Positions 16,991 through 24,990 of a DNA stretch of 64,000 nucleotides are shown here, piece by piece; position 1 is the stretch's first letter, and each line of letters starts with the position of its first letter. The notes under the pieces were generated by a model. The model searched no databases. It was not told where the DNA came from and saw only the letters and a list, made by a program, of their open reading frames with translations. This DNA is from Armatimonadota bacterium (GTDB lineage: Bacteria > Armatimonadota > Fimbriimonadia > Fimbriimonadales > Fimbriimonadaceae), in the NCBI GenBank assembly GCA_018268395.1, contig JAFDWQ010000001.1, positions 285,720 to 349,719 of the forward strand, given 5' to 3'. The position numbers and the translations under genes were made by a program.

Positions 16991-18949
16991 ATGCTCAGTA
17001 CCGTTCTGGCCGCCTCGATTCTTGGTGCGACATCGGTCAAGACGGACCATTACATCGTGCACAAGTTCATGGTGCCGATCGGCGACGAGTCGGCAACGGT
17101 CCGGACCATTGGCGGAAAGACCGTCACGGACGTCCGGTTCCAGTTCACAGACCGCGGTAGCCCGGTCCGATTGACGGCGAAGCTCGTGGCAGGCAAGGAT
17201 TCAAGCCCGAAGTCGATGGTCATCAAGGGCTCGGTCGCCCGGATGGTACCGATCGACCTGAGCGTCGACGTGACAGGCCGACAGGCCAAAGTCACCGTCG
17301 CGGGAAAAGTCCGGACCGAGCCCGTTTCAGGCAAGCCGGCTTTGGTCAGCGGCTACGCGCCCGCGACGTTTCAAGGCCGGTTGATCCGCACCTGGATTGC
17401 GGCGGGCAAGCCCGCGACCCTTCGCACCGTTCCGGCCGGAACCGTCGAAATCCGGCACAGTAAGACCGATTCGTTCGACCTGAACGGCCGCAAGGTCAAA
17501 CTGGAACGTTACACCGTCAAAGGGCTGATCTGGGGCATCGAGACGGTCTGGACCGATGCAGGAGGCGGACTTGCGGCCGTGATCTGCCGCGATGCGGAGT
17601 TCGACCATTTCGAGGCCGTGGCGGACCGGTTCGAACCGCTCTTGAGCCGGTTCGCGGCCTTGGCCGGTCAGGACGCGACGGAAGAACTGGCCCGAGTTTC
17701 CAAGGGGGCGCTCGGACCTCCTGCGCCGTTAACGGCCCTTGTCGGAGGTCGCCTTTTCGACGGAACCGGCTCTGCCGTCCTCGAGGACTCGGTCATCGTC
17801 CTGAAGGGCGGTCGGATCGCCCAGATCGGGCCGCGGGCCAGCACGCCCGTACCTTCCGGGGCAAAGGTCGTGGACGCCCGGGGCAAGACCGTCCTTCCCG
17901 GCCTTTGGGACATGCACGCCCACTACGAGCAAGCCGAGTGGGGCCCCGTGTACCTGGCCGCGGGCGTGACGACGATCCGTGACTGTGGGAACGTGTTGGA
18001 GTTCATTACCGCTGTCCGCGACTCGGTCGCGTCGGGCAAAGGTATCGGTCCACGCCTCCTGCTCGCCGGCATCCTCGACGGTGACGGCCCCTATGCCTTG
18101 GGGAGGCAACGCGTCAACAGTGTCGCCGATGCTAAGGCCGTCGTCGGGCTCTATAAGTCGAAAGGCTTCGATCAGATCAAGATCTACAGCTCCCTGAAGC
18201 CCGAGCTCGTCAAAGCGGTCTGCGACGAGGCCCATAACGTCGGAATGACGGTCACTGGACACCTTCCGGACGGCGTGGGACTGCTCGACGGCATCGCGGC
18301 CGGCATGGACATGGTCAACCATGTGGGCTACCTGTCCCAATACGCCGGACGCGACCGTGACCTCGACGCCCCGAAGTTCTTGGAAGCGGTCGAAGCGATG
18401 CGAAGCCATGGGACGGTCTTCGATCCCACCCTCGCCGTCTTCGAATCCATGATGCACGACAAGACCGTCCCGGCTCTTTCGCTCGAGCCGGGGCTCGCCT
18501 TCGTCGCCCCGGCACTCAAGCCGACCTTGATGTCCGGTCGGCAAGGGGGCGAAGCTTCCGATGCCCGGAACTTCGAGTCGCTCTGCAAGGTCGTCGGCCG
18601 GGCCTACAAGGCTGGCGTCAAAGTCGTTGCCGGAACAGACCAGACGGTACCGGGCCACAGCCTTCACCGTGAACTCGAGCTCTACGTCAAGGGCGGACTG
18701 ACGCCTACAGAGGCCCTTCTCACGGCGACCAGGATCCCGGCCGAAGTCATGGGTCGGCTCAAGGACAGTGGCACCGTCGAAGTCGGAAAGCGGGCCGACC
18801 TTGTCATCGTCGACGGGAACCCGGTCCAGTCCATCCATGACATCCGAAACGTTCGCACGGTCGTGGCGGCGGGCCGCGTCTACGATCCGGCACGACTTTG
18901 GAGACTTGCGGGCTTTGCGCCGCCCCGGTTCCGCCGGTCCGAAGGTTGA
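16991..18949 (+). CDS. Secreted amidohydrolase family protein
   Basis: The 652-aa protein has a short hydrophobic N-terminus (possible signal) and about 220 unrecognised residues. An amidohydrolase domain with the composite beta-sandwich then starts at about residue 245 (LVGGRLFDGTG). The metal-site motifs are visible: DMHAHYE (HxH), a TGHLPDG histidine, NHVGY and GTDQT aspartate. The closing PVQSIHDIRNVRTVVAAGR stretch is typical of imidazolonepropionase-like and Xaa-Pro dipeptidase-like members. It probably hydrolyses a peptide, lactone or amide in the periplasm. The ATG is preceded by CAGAAT 8 nt upstream. Confidence 0.82.
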   Translation: MLSTVLAASILGATSVKTDHYIVHKFMVPIGDESATVRTIGGKTVTDVRFQFTDRGSPVRLTAKLVAGKDSSPKSMVIKGSVARMVPIDLSVDVTGRQAKVTVAGKVRTEPVSGKPALVSGYAPATFQGRLIRTWIAAGKPATLRTVPAGTVEIRHSKTDSFDLNGRKVKLERYTVKGLIWGIETVWTDAGGGLAAVICRDAEFDHFEAVADRFEPLLSRFAALAGQDATEELARVSKGALGPPAPLTALVGGRLFDGTGSAVLEDSVIVLKGGRIAQIGPRASTPVPSGAKVVDARGKTVLPGLWDMHAHYEQAEWGPVYLAAGVTTIRDCGNVLEFITAVRDSVASGKGIGPRLLLAGILDGDGPYALGRQRVNSVADAKAVVGLYKSKGFDQIKIYSSLKPELVKAVCDEAHNVGMTVTGHLPDGVGLLDGIAAGMDMVNHVGYLSQYAGRDRDLDAPKFLEAVEAMRSHGTVFDPTLAVFESMMHDKTVPALSLEPGLAFVAPALKPTLMSGRQGGEASDARNFESLCKVVGRAYKAGVKVVAGTDQTVPGHSLHRELELYVKGGLTPTEALLTATRIPAEVMGRLKDSGTVEVGKRADLVIVDGNPVQSIHDIRNVRTVVAAGRVYDPARLWRLAGFAPPRFRRSEG

Positions 18950-18997
18950 CAAGGCGGTTCTCACGGCCCACCGGCCGCTCGAAACGAAAAGCGAGCC

Positions 18998-19003
18998 TAT
19001 AAT
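18998..19003 (+). promoter_or_regulatory. -10 box (TATAAT) upstream of the glycosyltransferase gene
   Basis: TATAAT is 43 nt before the first ATG. This gene therefore has a true 5' leader, and purine-rich ribosome-binding sequences (GTGAGGCGGG, GGAGGAG) precede its two candidate starts. Confidence 0.45.
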
Positions 19004-19046
19004 GGTCCGACCGGTGCCGCTCTGATCGGAACCGGGGTGAGGCGGG

Positions 19047-20633
19047 ATGGAGGAGTCCATGGACGTACAAGCGCCGGTCGAGGCCGAAGCCCGGCGTGCT
19101 GTCGCAAAAGGCGGCACCGTCGTCGCCGTCGTGCTTCTCGCCGTGACTACGGCCCTCTTTGCGCCTCTCGTACCCAGGCCGCTCGACGGCGACCCCGCGC
19201 TATACGCCTATGTCGGCGACCGGCTTTTGCACGGTGACGGCCTCTATAAGGACGTCTGGGACGTCAAACCTCCCGGCTTTCCGTTCCTCTATTCAGCCGC
19301 GTTCGCCGTGTTCGGCCGCCACATGTGGGCGCCTGCGCTGTTGGACGCCCTTTTCGCGTTCGCTACGGCCGCAGGTGTCTTCGTCCTAACGTCCCGGTAC
19401 GCGGGCCGACCGGGTTCCTGGTGCGCGGCCCTGTTCGCCCTCGTGGCCTATTGGGGAGTGGCGGTCTCCGGCCTGGGTCTCCAGGCCGAGGGTTTCGCCG
19501 CACCGTTCTTGATCTGGGCTTTCGTTTTGAGGGGTGCAGACCGGACAGGATGGGCCGTGAACCTCCTTTCCGGAGCCCTGTTAGCCTATGCCGTCATGGT
19601 CAAGACCCCCCTCGCCGTATTCGCGATACCGTGGACGTTCCTGGGTGCGGGCAAAGGTCGGAACGGGCCAGCCCTCGTCGGTGCGGCCGCAGTCTTCGGG
19701 GCCGTTCTCGTCTACCTGAAGGCGCACCATGCCGTCTCCGAAGCCGCTTACACCCTTTTCGAATTCGCAGGCAGTTTTGTCGCACAGCGGACGAAGCCGC
19801 CGTTCGATCCGTTGGCGTGGCTCGCGGCGATGGCGGGCGGTCTGTGGCTCGTCATCATCGCCAATTGGGCGGGCGTCGTCGTCGCGTTCAAGGAGAGGTC
19901 GCTCAAGCCGGTGGCGTGGGCCGTCCTCGCCGCACTCGCATTGACCGTCTATCAAGGCGCGTATTGGAGCTACCACTGGTATCTCGTCAACGTCTTCGCC
20001 GCAGTCGGCGTCGGCGTCGGGTTCGAAAGACTGACCGCCGCCACGAAGAAGCCTGCGGCTCTGGTCGGAGGGCTGGCCGCCGTCATTCTCGTCGCCTTGA
20101 ACGTCTCCACGTTCCTGAAACCAGGCGAAGAGCAGGGCCGTGAGCCGTCGCTCGTCGGGCAATGGGCCCGGATCGGTACCCTCGTCGCGACCCGGGACTG
20201 GGACGCCTATGCGGCGAAGTTCTTGACCTCTTACGGCGACCCTCCACTGACGCAGGCCGACATGGGCGCCCTTGCCAAAAGGATCGCGAAGCAGACGTCG
20301 GCGTCCGACACCGTCTGGACGACCCAAATGCCCCCGACCTTGAGCTTCCTAGCAGAACGGCGCGAGCCCGTCCGGTTCATCTATCCCGACGGCCTTGAGG
20401 TCCAGGCCCCTCGGCGCACCGTCTGGACTCGGGAATTCATCGAAGACATCGTACGGAAGCGTCCCGCAGTCATCGTCGTGGCGCGGGTGTGGCGTATGCC
20501 GTTCCAAAAACCGATCGACGGCATCGTCCGCATCCAGCGCACCCCCGTCCTTGGCGAGTTCTTCGCGCAGAACTATGAGCTCGAGACATCGGTCAAGGGC
20601 GCGCTCGACGTCTACCGCCTGAAACGGCCTTAA
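19047..20633 (+). CDS. GT-C family membrane glycosyltransferase (PMT/ArnT-like)
   Basis: The 528-aa polytopic protein has ten or more hydrophobic segments. The conserved first loop is present: RPLDGDPALYAYVGDRLLHG with an acidic DGDP, then DVWDVKPPGFPFLYS. This is typical of dolichyl- or undecaprenyl-phosphate-sugar-dependent transferases. It would transfer a sugar from a polyprenyl carrier on the outer face of the membrane. A C-terminal soluble domain follows the last helix (residues about 360-528). Two ATG starts are possible (19047 and 19059), both with ribosome-binding sequences. The acceptor is unknown. Confidence 0.8.
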   Translation: MEESMDVQAPVEAEARRAVAKGGTVVAVVLLAVTTALFAPLVPRPLDGDPALYAYVGDRLLHGDGLYKDVWDVKPPGFPFLYSAAFAVFGRHMWAPALLDALFAFATAAGVFVLTSRYAGRPGSWCAALFALVAYWGVAVSGLGLQAEGFAAPFLIWAFVLRGADRTGWAVNLLSGALLAYAVMVKTPLAVFAIPWTFLGAGKGRNGPALVGAAAVFGAVLVYLKAHHAVSEAAYTLFEFAGSFVAQRTKPPFDPLAWLAAMAGGLWLVIIANWAGVVVAFKERSLKPVAWAVLAALALTVYQGAYWSYHWYLVNVFAAVGVGVGFERLTAATKKPAALVGGLAAVILVALNVSTFLKPGEEQGREPSLVGQWARIGTLVATRDWDAYAAKFLTSYGDPPLTQADMGALAKRIAKQTSASDTVWTTQMPPTLSFLAERREPVRFIYPDGLEVQAPRRTVWTREFIEDIVRKRPAVIVVARVWRMPFQKPIDGIVRIQRTPVLGEFFAQNYELETSVKGALDVYRLKRP

Positions 20634-20645
20634 GCTAAGGGGGGC

Positions 20646-21782
20646 TTAGGGCGCGATCATCCAGACGGCTTTGTCCGCTTCGTGGCACCAAAGGGCGACC
20701 GCCGTCGCCCCCACCGCCCGCACCCGGTAACGGGCCTTCACCGCCGACCCGGCCCCGACGTACCGTGACAACGTTCCCGTGCCGACCACGTCCTGCTCAC
20801 CGTAGACCGTATTGATCGGTGCGACCGAGACGTCGGTCGGGTCGAACACGCCCGCCTGCTGGTCGAAGAGCTCGAGCGTCTGCTGGAACTGACCGCCGTT
20901 GACCGTGTGTGCGCGCAGGCGGAAGACGAATTCCGTCGGATTGGCGATCGGCGACGTGCCGCTCACTTCGACGTTCACCGGTGCCGCGCTTTGGTTCGGC
21001 ACGACGAACTTGCAGACTTTGAACGCGTTCCCATCGCTCGCCAGAAGGCTCGTCAACGAACCTGCCGTGAGCTTGCCGAGTTTGACCGCGACCGAGCCAG
21101 GAGCCGCCCGCTGGAACACCTTCGTCTCGGTGACGGTGTGGTTGATCCCGACGAAGTCGCCGACCGACGTCGTCCTGTACTCCAGGTCGATCCTGTCGCC
21201 CGTGTCGAGCAAGTGCCCGGTCAAGGCGGCGGCGCCGCCCGATCCGGCCGAGAAGTCCATCGGGACCGCGCGTGAGTACGCGTCGCCCGAGGCGATGCTT
21301 CCGGTCGAGACCTGGACGCCACGGACGAAGAGGAACCAGTCGTTCGAACGGCCGATGTCGCGGCCCATCCACGTGTTGCCGGCCATATTGACCCTGGCCG
21401 GACGGGGCGCTGTGAACCTCGATTTGCCGTGGGTCGTTCCGACGCCGTTGGTCGGGTCCCAGGAGTGGCAGACGATGTCTCCGGCGACGAAATCGTGGGC
21501 AAAAGTTTCGGACCCGTTGCTGCGAAAATAGAACGGCAGGCGGTTGTTACCGTCCTCGGACTTCGCCCATCCGGGCTGGGCAATGGCCCAGCCCCCCAGG
21601 TTCCGCTGCCACCAGTCGACGTGCGGGAGAAGGTTCTCGCCCTCAGTGAACGACCAGACGCCGTTCGGGTTGCTGCCTTCGTTCCAGTCGGCCTTCAAGT
21701 CGTAGACGTCGGCCATCGCCGTGCACCCCGCCACGGCCGCCAGGCACGTCAGGGCGCTCCGAAATCGTCGCATCGGCTTCAC
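20646..21782 (-). CDS. Secreted protein of unknown function
   Basis: The 378-aa protein has a signal peptide (MKPMRRFRSALTCLAAVAGC then TAMA). The mature part is rich in beta-strand sequence and aromatic residues, including NPNGVWSFTEG and DWWQRNLGGWAIAQPGW. Such features occur in bacterial exported proteins often carrying PEP-CTERM-like tails, but no sorting motif is seen here. The GTG at 21782 is chosen over the ATG nine bases downstream, because TACCAT lies exactly 6 nt upstream of it. It converges on the glycosyltransferase gene with 12 bp between the stops. Confidence 0.65.
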   Translation of the reverse strand: MKPMRRFRSALTCLAAVAGCTAMADVYDLKADWNEGSNPNGVWSFTEGENLLPHVDWWQRNLGGWAIAQPGWAKSEDGNNRLPFYFRSNGSETFAHDFVAGDIVCHSWDPTNGVGTTHGKSRFTAPRPARVNMAGNTWMGRDIGRSNDWFLFVRGVQVSTGSIASGDAYSRAVPMDFSAGSGGAAALTGHLLDTGDRIDLEYRTTSVGDFVGINHTVTETKVFQRAAPGSVAVKLGKLTAGSLTSLLASDGNAFKVCKFVVPNQSAAPVNVEVSGTSPIANPTEFVFRLRAHTVNGGQFQQTLELFDQQAGVFDPTDVSVAPINTVYGEQDVVGTGTLSRYVGAGSAVKARYRVRAVGATAVALWCHEADKAVWMIAP

Positions 21783-21788
21783 GCCGTT

Positions 21789-21794
21789 ATGGTA
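21789..21794 (-). promoter_or_regulatory. -10 box (TACCAT) for the secreted protein gene
   Basis: On the minus strand TACCAT is followed after 6 nt by GTG. The spacing equals that of the other leaderless-type starts in the window and decides the start codon. Confidence 0.45.
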
Positions 21795-22032
21795 CAGGCG
21801 GTTTGCGCCGAAGAGGCCAAGGACGGGCCTGACATTTGCGACAGGTTTTTGTCCGGCAGGGGGGCGAGGGCAAGGGTCGGAACCCGCGACCTGTCTCGGA
21901 GGAGCTTGTCCGACCACGTCCCGGTCCGGGCCTGGCCCCCCGAACCGACCCGTACGTCCGGACCAGCCGAACCCAAGGCCTCCGATCGTCCTGGCATCCT
22001 TGCCGGCTGGCACGAATCGCGACTTACAGGCG

Positions 22033-22038
22033 TATAAT
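22033..22038 (+). promoter_or_regulatory. -10 box (TATAAT) for the riboswitch transcript
   Basis: A perfect TATAAT lies just before the first paired segment of the c-di-AMP riboswitch. No convincing -35 hexamer is seen at the usual distance. Confidence 0.55.
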
Positions 22039-22041
22039 AGT

Positions 22042-22185
22042 GACAGGCGGTGTCCGCACCGCCGATTCCGAGGCCTAATGCGCCGCCTGTGGGCGCTACG
22101 GGGGACCCAGACCTGGGGTGAATGCCGAGCGATCGGCAAGGGTGGTTCTTGGCCCTAACCCGTCAGCTAACCTCGTCGGCCGATG
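22042..22185 (+). ncRNA. Cyclic di-AMP riboswitch (ydaO/yuaA class)
   Basis: The region carries the class hallmarks in order: a GC-rich 5' segment, GGGGGACCCA, CTGGGGTGAATGCCGAG, and then CCCGTCAGCTAACCTCGTCG. The last block is the strongly conserved 3' core of ydaO motifs. The transcript starts from a TATAAT 4 nt upstream. These riboswitches bind c-di-AMP and usually turn off cell-wall or potassium/osmolyte genes. Here the only following reading frame before a terminator is a 68-codon one. A small hairpin (CCGGG-CTTGT-CCCGG) follows and abuts a GGAGGAG ribosome-binding site, suggesting translational control. Confidence 0.85.
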
Positions 22186-22218
22186 CAAGAACCGGGCTTG
22201 TCCCGGAGGAGGAGTCGA

Positions 22219-22425
22219 GTGATTTGCGCATTGGACATCGACCGTAGAGACCGCCCCACGGGCGTCGTCGAAGCGTGTCGTGCCGGTGCGTCGAACCCCT
22301 TGGCACTGACGACCACCCGGGCCCTTTCGGGGGCGCGGTTCAGTGTCCATGAACCTCCAGAACGCCTGACCGGCGGCCAAGGCCCTCTGTCACCACTGGG
22401 GCCGGAAGCGGACCGGCGGCCATAA
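22219..22425 (+). CDS. Small hypothetical ORF behind the c-di-AMP riboswitch
   Basis: This is a 68-codon frame starting with GTG, preceded at a good distance by GGAGGAG. The peptide is rich in R, P, G and A and resembles no family I know. Its codon bias is less clear than that of neighbours, so it may not be coding, or may be what is left of a longer gene. Its position between a riboswitch and a terminator is the main support. Confidence 0.3.
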   Translation: MICALDIDRRDRPTGVVEACRAGASNPLALTTTRALSGARFSVHEPPERLTGGQGPLSPLGPEADRRP

Positions 22426-22446
22426 CCGAAAATCTCGCTCCTTCAT

Positions 22447-22488
22447 GGCGGCGCCCTTCGAAGCTGAAGGGGGCCGCCCTTGTTTTCG
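22447..22488 (+). terminator. Rho-independent terminator ending the riboswitch transcript
   Basis: GGCGGCGCCCTTC and GAAGGGGGCCGCC pair with a single mismatch around a short loop, followed by CTTGTTTTC. It separates the riboswitch unit from the MFS gene, which has its own -10 box. Confidence 0.75.
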
Positions 22489-22497
22489 GCCCGCCGC

Positions 22498-22503
22498 CAT
22501 AAT
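22498..22503 (+). promoter_or_regulatory. -10 box (CATAAT) for the MFS gene
   Basis: CATAAT ends exactly 6 nt before the TTG at 22510. No ribosome-binding site is visible. This supports TTG 22510 over the upstream ATG at 22480, which lies within the terminator and promoter DNA. Confidence 0.5.
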
Positions 22504-22509
22504 CGGGCC

Positions 22510-23700
22510 TTGCGCCACAAGCCGCTGCTCGCCGTCTTCTTCACGGTCATGTTCGACATGCTCTCGTTCGGAACGGTCATCCCGGACGTGCAGCTCCGGG
22601 CCGAGTCGCTCGGTGCCCGTGGCGTCCTCGCCGGATTGGTGCTCGCGACCTTCAGCGTCGCTCAGCTCGTGTTCGCGCCCCTGTTGGGCCGATGGAGCGA
22701 CATTGCGGGCCGCCGGAGGGTCTTGATCGTGACCTGCTCCCTGGCGGCCGTCTCGTCGGTGGTGTACGGATTCGCCCACAGCCTGCCGACGATGTTCGTC
22801 TCCCGCGCATTGCTCGGCGTTGCGGGGGCCAACCTCGGCGTCGCCTACGCCTATGTCAGCGACGTGACGAAGCCTGAAGAGCGGGCGGGCGCGATGGGGC
22901 GTCTCGGCATGGCGTTCGGAATCGGTTTCATGATCGGCCCGCCTCTCGGCTCGCTGATGATCCGGCTCGGTCACGGCGACCCGTTGTTGTTGGGCCTGAC
23001 GTCGGCCGCGTTCGCCGTCGTCAACCTGCTGTTCGTCTCGTTCTTCCTCGAGGACGCGCCCCCGAAAGACTCCGAGCCGGAAGCATTCCACGGCAAAGGA
23101 CCGGTCGGAAAGCTCCTCATGGCGTTACAGACGCCCGGATTGGGTTTCCTGCTCGTGTTGTTCCTTTTGGCGAACTTCGCGTTCTCGAACCTCGAGAGCA
23201 CGTACTTCCGTCTGGCCCATGACGTGTTCCACATCGACCAACTCCAGACTTCTGGCGTCCTTGTCCTTGTGGGTGCGACGGCAGCGGTGTTCCAAGGCGC
23301 TTTCATCCCTCGACTGGTACGACGTTACGGAGAAGTGAACTTGATGCGGATCGGCTATCTCGTCCAAGCCCCGGCACTGGCCGTCGTCCCCTTCGCCCCG
23401 GTCTGGATCCCGCAGTTGCTCGGTGCCATGGGTCTCGGCATCGGCTCCGGACTGTCCGGCCCGAACCTGAGCAGCTTGATTTCCAGGGCTGCGCCCGCCG
23501 CGATCGTGGGCGGCATCTTCGGCGTGACCCAATCGCTCGGCGCGGTCGCCCGGATCTCGGGCCCGATCGTCGGCAACGCGCTTTACGAAACCGCGCCGTG
23601 GCTGCCCTACGCGTTCGCCGGTGGGGCCATGCTCGCACCGGTCGTCATGTCCCGCCTTGTCCGCCAACCGGAAGCCGCCGCACCTCGGGCGGTATCCTGA
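22510..23700 (+). CDS. MFS transporter (TetA/multidrug-like)
   Basis: The 396-aa protein has twelve predicted helices. The MFS motif A is in the 2-3 loop (GRWSDIAGRRRVL). A motif C-like GXXXGPPLG stretch occurs in helix 5 (GIGFMIGPPLGSLM). The first helix contains the acidic DMLSFGTVIPD typical of 12-TMS TetA-type proton antiporters. It likely exports a drug-like compound. The start is TTG 22510, judged from the -10 box 6 nt upstream and from the immediate hydrophobic N-terminus. It is insulated from the upstream riboswitch by a terminator. Confidence 0.85.
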   Translation: MRHKPLLAVFFTVMFDMLSFGTVIPDVQLRAESLGARGVLAGLVLATFSVAQLVFAPLLGRWSDIAGRRRVLIVTCSLAAVSSVVYGFAHSLPTMFVSRALLGVAGANLGVAYAYVSDVTKPEERAGAMGRLGMAFGIGFMIGPPLGSLMIRLGHGDPLLLGLTSAAFAVVNLLFVSFFLEDAPPKDSEPEAFHGKGPVGKLLMALQTPGLGFLLVLFLLANFAFSNLESTYFRLAHDVFHIDQLQTSGVLVLVGATAAVFQGAFIPRLVRRYGEVNLMRIGYLVQAPALAVVPFAPVWIPQLLGAMGLGIGSGLSGPNLSSLISRAAPAAIVGGIFGVTQSLGAVARISGPIVGNALYETAPWLPYAFAGGAMLAPVVMSRLVRQPEAAAPRAVS

Positions 23701-23728
23701 ACGAGAATGCCGCACTGCCGACCGTTGC

Positions 23729-24097
23729 GTGAGGTTCCGATTGCCCGGTAATCGCCGGGACGGCTTCGCGCTGTCGGTCGGCGGTCTTGTGTTCTTGGCC
23801 GGCCTCGCCCTGATCGGAGCGACGTTCTGGCAGGCGTACGACCTGTTCACTAAGGCGCCACAGATCAATCTCGGCATCGCTCCAGGCAAGCCGATCGACT
23901 TTAACGTCGTCGGGCTGAACTTCGTCCGGTTGATCGTCAAGATCCTGCTCTTGGTCGTGATGGCCGTCATCGGTTCGCTGTTCGCGACGAAGGGTGTGAA
24001 GATGTACTCCTCGGCCCCCGAGTCCTTTTCGAAGCCCGATCGGTCGGAGCAAGGCCCGGAGGAGGGCCGCCCTACCGCGACGGCGAAGGATGTATAA
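23729..24097 (+). CDS. Small hypothetical two-helix membrane protein
   Basis: This is a 122-aa protein with two membrane segments (about residues 12-35 and 65-90) separated by a loop containing LGIAPGKPIDFNVVGLNF. The charged C-terminus includes EEGRPT. The family is unknown. The start is probably the GTG at 23729, since the longer upstream frame has no hydrophobic or conserved character. Its stop codon overlaps the TATAAT box of tRNA-Pro. Confidence 0.55.
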   Translation: MRFRLPGNRRDGFALSVGGLVFLAGLALIGATFWQAYDLFTKAPQINLGIAPGKPIDFNVVGLNFVRLIVKILLLVVMAVIGSLFATKGVKMYSSAPESFSKPDRSEQGPEEGRPTATAKDV

Positions 24098-24098
24098 T
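24093..24098 (+). promoter_or_regulatory. -10 box (TATAAT) for tRNA-Pro
   Basis: TATAAT ends 13 nt before the first base of mature tRNA-Pro. It overlaps the stop codon of the upstream gene. Confidence 0.6.
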
Positions 24099-24111
24099 CC
24101 GTGATCCCAGT

Positions 24112-24188
24112 CGGGATGTGGCTCAGCTTGGTAGAGCGCCTCGTTCGGGACGAGGAGGTCGGAGGTTCGAATCCTCTCATCCCGACCA
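24112..24188 (+). tRNA. tRNA-Pro (anticodon CGG)
   Basis: The cloverleaf is complete. The acceptor CGGGATG pairs with CATCCCG, the anticodon stem CCTCG/CGAGG encloses TTCGGGA, the T-arm contains GGTTCGAATCC, and CCA is encoded. The anticodon CGG reads CCG. Confidence 0.97.
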
Positions 24189-24244
24189 GACTTCCCGGCC
24201 CGTCCGCCAGGACGGAACGTTTCTAAGGAACACCTTCCGCGGTC

Positions 24245-24922
24245 GTGTACGTCCCGCCCTACTTCCCTGAACCGATCACGGTGTCCGGCAACGTCGCGGA
24301 CGCGAGGTACCGCGAGCGGGTGCGCTTCTTGCGCACGGTCGTCGGACGGCACTTTCTCTCCGTCGCGGTGGTCGCCGCGTTCGGGCTCTGGCGGCCGTTC
24401 GAAGGCACGACGACGTTCTGGGCCTTCGCTTTCGCTGCCGGCCTGGTCGCGCTGACCTTTGTCCGGCGCACCGCCTCCGGATCTCGGTGGGACGGTGCGG
24501 TCAGCCTGGCCGTGTTGCTCCCTGTCCTTGCTTTTGCGGGTCTGTGGTTGCGGGGCTTGGACGACAACGAGTTCCCTGTGTTCTCGTTTGCGGTGGTCTC
24601 GTCGGCGCTCGGGGCCTATTCCCTGTTCTGCGGACAAGACTTTAGTTACACGGGCCAGTTCGTCCTTTGCAACGTGGCGTCGGCGTTGTTCTGCGTCTCG
24701 ATGACCCTGGCCGGTCGGGTGCCGGGTTGGAACGCGGCCGCGGGATGGGCGGTCGGCGCGCTCTACACCTTCTATTACACGTACGACCTCTCGATGATCG
24801 TGAAGCGGCGACGTCCCGACGAAGCGTGGGCGGCGGTGGCGGACCTCTACCGCGACCTGATCAATTTTTCGACCTATCCGGTGAGGGTGTTCCTGCACTG
24901 GCGGAGGTTCAGTAACATCTAG
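24245..24922 (+). CDS. Bax inhibitor-1-like membrane protein
   Basis: The 225-aa protein has six or seven hydrophobic helices after a short N-terminus. The C-terminal part follows the BI-1/YccA pattern: YTFYYTYDLSMIVKRR, then ADLYRDLINFSTYPVRVFL. In YccA the equivalent is a YDT motif and LYLDIINLF. In bacteria such proteins interact with FtsH (YccA is an FtsH modulator), and ftsH is encoded about 5 kb away on the other strand. The GTG start is supported by AAGGAACA about 12 nt upstream. The assignment is from short motifs only. Confidence 0.55.
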   Translation: MYVPPYFPEPITVSGNVADARYRERVRFLRTVVGRHFLSVAVVAAFGLWRPFEGTTTFWAFAFAAGLVALTFVRRTASGSRWDGAVSLAVLLPVLAFAGLWLRGLDDNEFPVFSFAVVSSALGAYSLFCGQDFSYTGQFVLCNVASALFCVSMTLAGRVPGWNAAAGWAVGALYTFYYTYDLSMIVKRRRPDEAWAAVADLYRDLINFSTYPVRVFLHWRRFSNI

Positions 24923-24990
24923 TCCCCCGGTCGTGCGAATTCTTTCGGGGTTTGAAGCGTCATAATGGGGCGCGAGGCACCAACGGAAGC

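Noticed and set aside
22480-22509. ATG 22480 as MFS start
   Set aside because: It lies in the terminator loop region and upstream of the CATAAT box; the TTG at 22510 has the standard spacing and keeps the first helix intact.
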